8,369 nt of DNA, from positions 1-8,369 of the forward strand of contig JAFZRG010000072.1 in assembly GCA_017619985.1 (NCBI GenBank). Direction: 5' to 3'. This document shows, piece by piece, positions 7,366 to 8,369 of this stretch (within the stretch, counting starts at the first letter, position 1; each line of letters begins with the position of its first letter). Source of the stretch: Bacillota bacterium. GTDB taxonomy: Bacteria > Bacillota > Clostridia > Peptostreptococcales > Anaerovoracaceae. A program made the translations under genes and the position numbers. The notes under the pieces were generated by a model that was given only the letters and a program-made list of their open reading frames with translations, did not search any database and was not told where the DNA came from.

Positions 7366-7377
7366 GAACATTTGTTC
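7366..7377 (+). promoter_or_regulatory. LexA operator (SOS box) 3, upstream of zinc-ribbon gene
   Basis: GAACATTTGTTC is the exact reverse complement of the box 1 core. Read on the minus strand with flanks it is CGAACAAATGTTCT, differing from CGAACRNRYGTTYC only at the last base. It lies 43 nt before the ATG of the small gene at 7421 and 30 nt after the M55 copy 2 stop. Because all genes here are on the + strand, its natural target is the 7421 gene. Confidence 0.78.
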
Positions 7378-7400
7378 GCAGGCGAGAAATAGATTATGAA
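7372..7400 (+). promoter_or_regulatory. Candidate promoter overlapping SOS box 3
   Basis: TTGTTC (7372-7377) as a -35 and TATGAA (7395-7400) as a -10 are separated by 17 nt. Both hexamers are only moderate matches (3/6 and 4/6). If real, the -35 lies inside the LexA box, so repression would be direct. Confidence 0.4.
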
Positions 7401-7420
7401 AGTGTATATGGGGTACCGGG

Positions 7421-7645
7421 ATGAAATGTCCATATTGTAATAATGAAATGGAATGCGGTTGGATCCAAAGCAATAAACAGGTCTTCTATACAAACTCAGA
7501 AACTTATCTGCCGATTCCAATCGCTAAAAAGGACGATATCAAGTTGACCGCTAACAGGATCTCCCCGGCAAAATGTTATGCATGGAATTGCCGGTCATGC
7601 CGGAAGATCATCATCGACTATCAGGAAGACCAGATCAAGAGATAA
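7421..7645 (+). CDS. Small zinc-ribbon protein (DUF6487-like), putative SOS gene
   Basis: This 74-residue protein has two CxxC knuckles, Cys3/Cys6 (MKCPYC) and Cys57/Cys60 (NCRSC), which would bind one zinc ion as a zinc ribbon. It ends in KIIIDY plus a charged tail. The pattern CPYC..EM..G.IQS ... C..C.KIIIDY matches my memory of a family annotated as DUF6487, of unknown function. The extra Cys12 and Cys52 are unpaired. The start is the ATG at 7421, with GGGG at 7410-7413 as a weak ribosome site. Base composition is more AT-rich than the genes to the left. The LexA-type box 43 nt upstream suggests DNA-damage induction, which is inference. It could alternatively be a read-through product of the M55 operon. 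Confidence 0.8.
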   Translation: MKCPYCNNEMECGWIQSNKQVFYTNSETYLPIPIAKKDDIKLTANRISPAKCYAWNCRSCRKIIIDYQEDQIKR

Positions 7646-7711
7646 CAGATCACTGCGGCAGAAGATATCCAGGCAAAATTTATCGTGTAACAGGCAATTT
7701 AAGGCAAGAGC

Positions 7712-7741
7712 CTGAAACAGAAACGATTTTAAAGGTATAAG
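7712..7741 (+). promoter_or_regulatory. Candidate promoter for the DUF6054-like gene
   Basis: CTGAAA (7712-7717, 4/6 match to TTGACA) and TATAAG (7736-7741, 5/6 match to TATAAT) have an 18-nt spacer. The predicted start near 7748 would give a leader of about 115 nt containing both the A/T hairpin at 7758-7783 and the palindrome at 7790-7829. The rest of the 217-nt gap after the zinc-ribbon gene shows only a small AGGC-AAGA-GCCT hairpin (7702-7713). Confidence 0.4.
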
Positions 7742-7757
7742 ATATCGATGAACCAAA

Positions 7758-7783
7758 AAAAATCGCTTAAATCGCCGATTTTT
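7758..7783 (+). terminator. A/T-rich stem-loop, possible terminator or leader hairpin
   Basis: An 8-bp stem, AAAAATCG/CGATTTTT, encloses a 10-nt loop. It is preceded by an A-run (7755-7762) and contains a T5 run in its 3' arm, then GG. An alternative smaller fold (AAATC-GCC-GATTT, then TTT) is possible. It could end the zinc-ribbon transcript about 110 nt after its stop, or fold in the leader of the next gene. Low GC makes it a weak case. Confidence 0.35.
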
Positions 7784-7789
7784 GGCCTT

Positions 7790-7829
7790 GTTCCTCGAAA
7801 CCGTTGAAATTTCAACGGTTTCGAGGAAC
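7790..7829 (+). repeat. Perfect 40-bp loopless palindrome
   Basis: Two 20-nt arms (7790-7809 and 7810-7829) are exact reverse complements with no spacer; the left arm begins GTTCCTCGAAACC and the centre is GAAATTTC. A further GGC (7784-7786) can pair with GCC (7832-7834) across a small internal loop. There is no following T-run, so it is not a standard terminator. It ends 22 nt before the AAGGAGG of the next gene. It could be an operator for a dimeric regulator, a stable 5'-UTR hairpin, or the remnant of a palindromic mobile repeat; the sequence alone does not decide. Confidence 0.95.
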
Positions 7830-7862
7830 GCGCCTTAGACGAGGACCACATAAGGAGGAAAA

Positions 7863-8213
7863 ATGGCTAAATTTACGGATCATCTTACGGGTGACTTCGA
7901 TCAGATCGTACAATTCATCCATGAAGACCTGTGGCAGCAGAGCGCGTCGATCAGTCTGGAAGAAACGTACGAGACGACCATAGATGACAAGCGTATTGAA
8001 CAGAGAGTCTACGAGAGATTCAGTTATACCGGAGGCAATCGTGCAAGCCTGAACGTGCTGTTCACGGAAACGGAAGACGGAGCAGACGTGTGCGGGATCG
8101 CGACAGGAGGAAGCCAGGCAGTATTCTGGAAAATCAATACCTGGGGAGAAGCCGCATTTCTGGAAACTCTCGAAAGTGCCGTAAACCGTTGGAAATCCAA
8201 CGCGGGGGGCTGA
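7863..8213 (+). CDS. DUF6054-like small protein of unknown function
   Basis: This 116-residue soluble protein has no signal peptide or membrane segment. The features RVYERFSYTGGNRASLNV (about 48-65) and TGGSQAVFWKINTWGEAAFL (about 81-100) match my recollection of the DUF6054 family of Bacillota, which has no known function; the GGSQAVF/KINT.GE block is the most recognisable part. The N-terminal KFTDHLTGDFDQIVQFIHEDL resembles the family's opening strand and helix. The start is well supported by AAGGAGG at 7852-7858, 4 nt before the ATG. Its leader carries the perfect palindrome at 7790-7829. Its last codons contain a related hairpin (8187-8202). It is separated from the zinc-ribbon gene by 217 nt, so it is probably its own transcription unit. 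Confidence 0.78.
   Translation: MAKFTDHLTGDFDQIVQFIHEDLWQQSASISLEETYETTIDDKRIEQRVYERFSYTGGNRASLNVLFTETEDGADVCGIATGGSQAVFWKINTWGEAAFLETLESAVNRWKSNAGG
8187..8202 (+). repeat. Small hairpin at 3' end of DUF6054-like gene
   Basis: CGTTGG-AAAT-CCAACG forms a 6-bp perfect stem within the last codons. The string AAACCGTTG (8183-8191) also occurs in the left arm of the palindrome (7798-7806), so the gene is bracketed by two similar stem sequences. There is no T-run after it (GCGGGGGGC follows), so a terminator role is not supported. Confidence 0.6.
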
Positions 8214-8232
8214 TCGGTCCACATAGTATTAT

Positions 8233-8262
8233 CTATTCCCAAAACTGTGATTTTAGGAATAG
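8233..8262 (+). repeat. Imperfect inverted repeat in AT-rich gene-free tail
   Basis: CTATTCC (8233-8239) pairs with GGAATAG (8256-8262). Inside it, after one mismatch, AAAA pairs with TTTT, leaving a loop around CTGTGA. It lies 19 nt after the DUF6054-like stop and could stabilise or weakly terminate that transcript, but no T-run follows. The rest of 8214-8369 is AT-rich with no gene I can support. Confidence 0.5.
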
Positions 8263-8369
8263 TTACATCTTTGAGATCCATCTCCCCCGTCGGGCAGTGA
8301 ATCTTCAAAATCTTAAAGAAACGAAATTTATTTACGGTCAACTATACCTTGAACAATAAATAACACCCG

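Noticed and set aside
5213..7377. Inverted 12-mers (GAACAAATGTTC and GAACATTTGTTC) as ends of a mobile element
   Set aside because: They are LexA-type palindromes placed at promoters, there is no transposase between them and no target duplication was seen.
7646..7862. Riboswitch or T-box leader ahead of the DUF6054-like gene
   Set aside because: The hairpins are present, but I see no T-box sequence or other conserved riboswitch core; only the palindrome and A/T stem-loop are supported.
8024..8341. Minus-strand open frame of 105 codons at the right edge
   Set aside because: It overlaps the better-supported DUF6054-like gene in antisense and has no recognisable motif or ribosome site that I can defend.

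Overview
The window reads as a chromosomal segment of a fairly GC-rich member of the Bacillota, most likely a Clostridia-type anaerobe. This rests on the mutL-miaA gene order, a YnbB-type PLP enzyme downstream, purine-rich Shine-Dalgarno sites (AGGAGG), and Gram-positive LexA operators of the form CGAAC-N4-GTTYC. I cannot name the genus. All genes I support are on the + strand.

Positions 1-5166 look like one compact housekeeping operon. It holds the 3' end of mutL (mismatch repair), miaA (tRNA A37 prenylation), a tyrosine recombinase of XerS-like architecture, a MATE-family efflux transporter and a YnbB/methionine-gamma-lyase-family PLP enzyme. Spacings are a 3-nt gap, a 22-nt overlap, a 17-nt overlap and a 25-nt gap, and the operon closes with a clear intrinsic terminator at 5141-5166. 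No hfq gene lies between miaA and the ynbB-like gene, unlike the usual Bacillus order.

Positions 5205-5651 hold an SOS unit: a TTGCAA-17-TACTAT promoter with one LexA-type operator in its spacer and a second at the predicted start site. It drives a 102-residue membrane-anchored LysM protein that resembles YneA, the SOS-induced division inhibitor. Its usual partner lexA is not in the window.

Positions 5674-7335 hold two tandem, co-oriented genes for M55-family (DppA-like) zinc D-aminopeptidases. They are equal in length (265 aa) and about 77% identical by hand count, with all expected metal-binding residues kept in both.

From about 7350 the sequence becomes visibly more AT-rich and less densely coding. 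It contains a third LexA-type operator (7366-7377) ahead of a small CxxC...CxxC zinc-ribbon protein, a 217-nt intergenic stretch with a perfect 40-bp loopless palindrome (7790-7829), and a DUF6054-like small protein. A gene-free AT-rich tail with a stem-loop follows.

The observations most worth following are the isolated SOS box in front of the zinc-ribbon gene, the perfect palindrome just upstream of the DUF6054-like gene, and the tandem D-aminopeptidases placed between two SOS-type control regions. I found no complete mobile element, CRISPR array, tRNA or rRNA.
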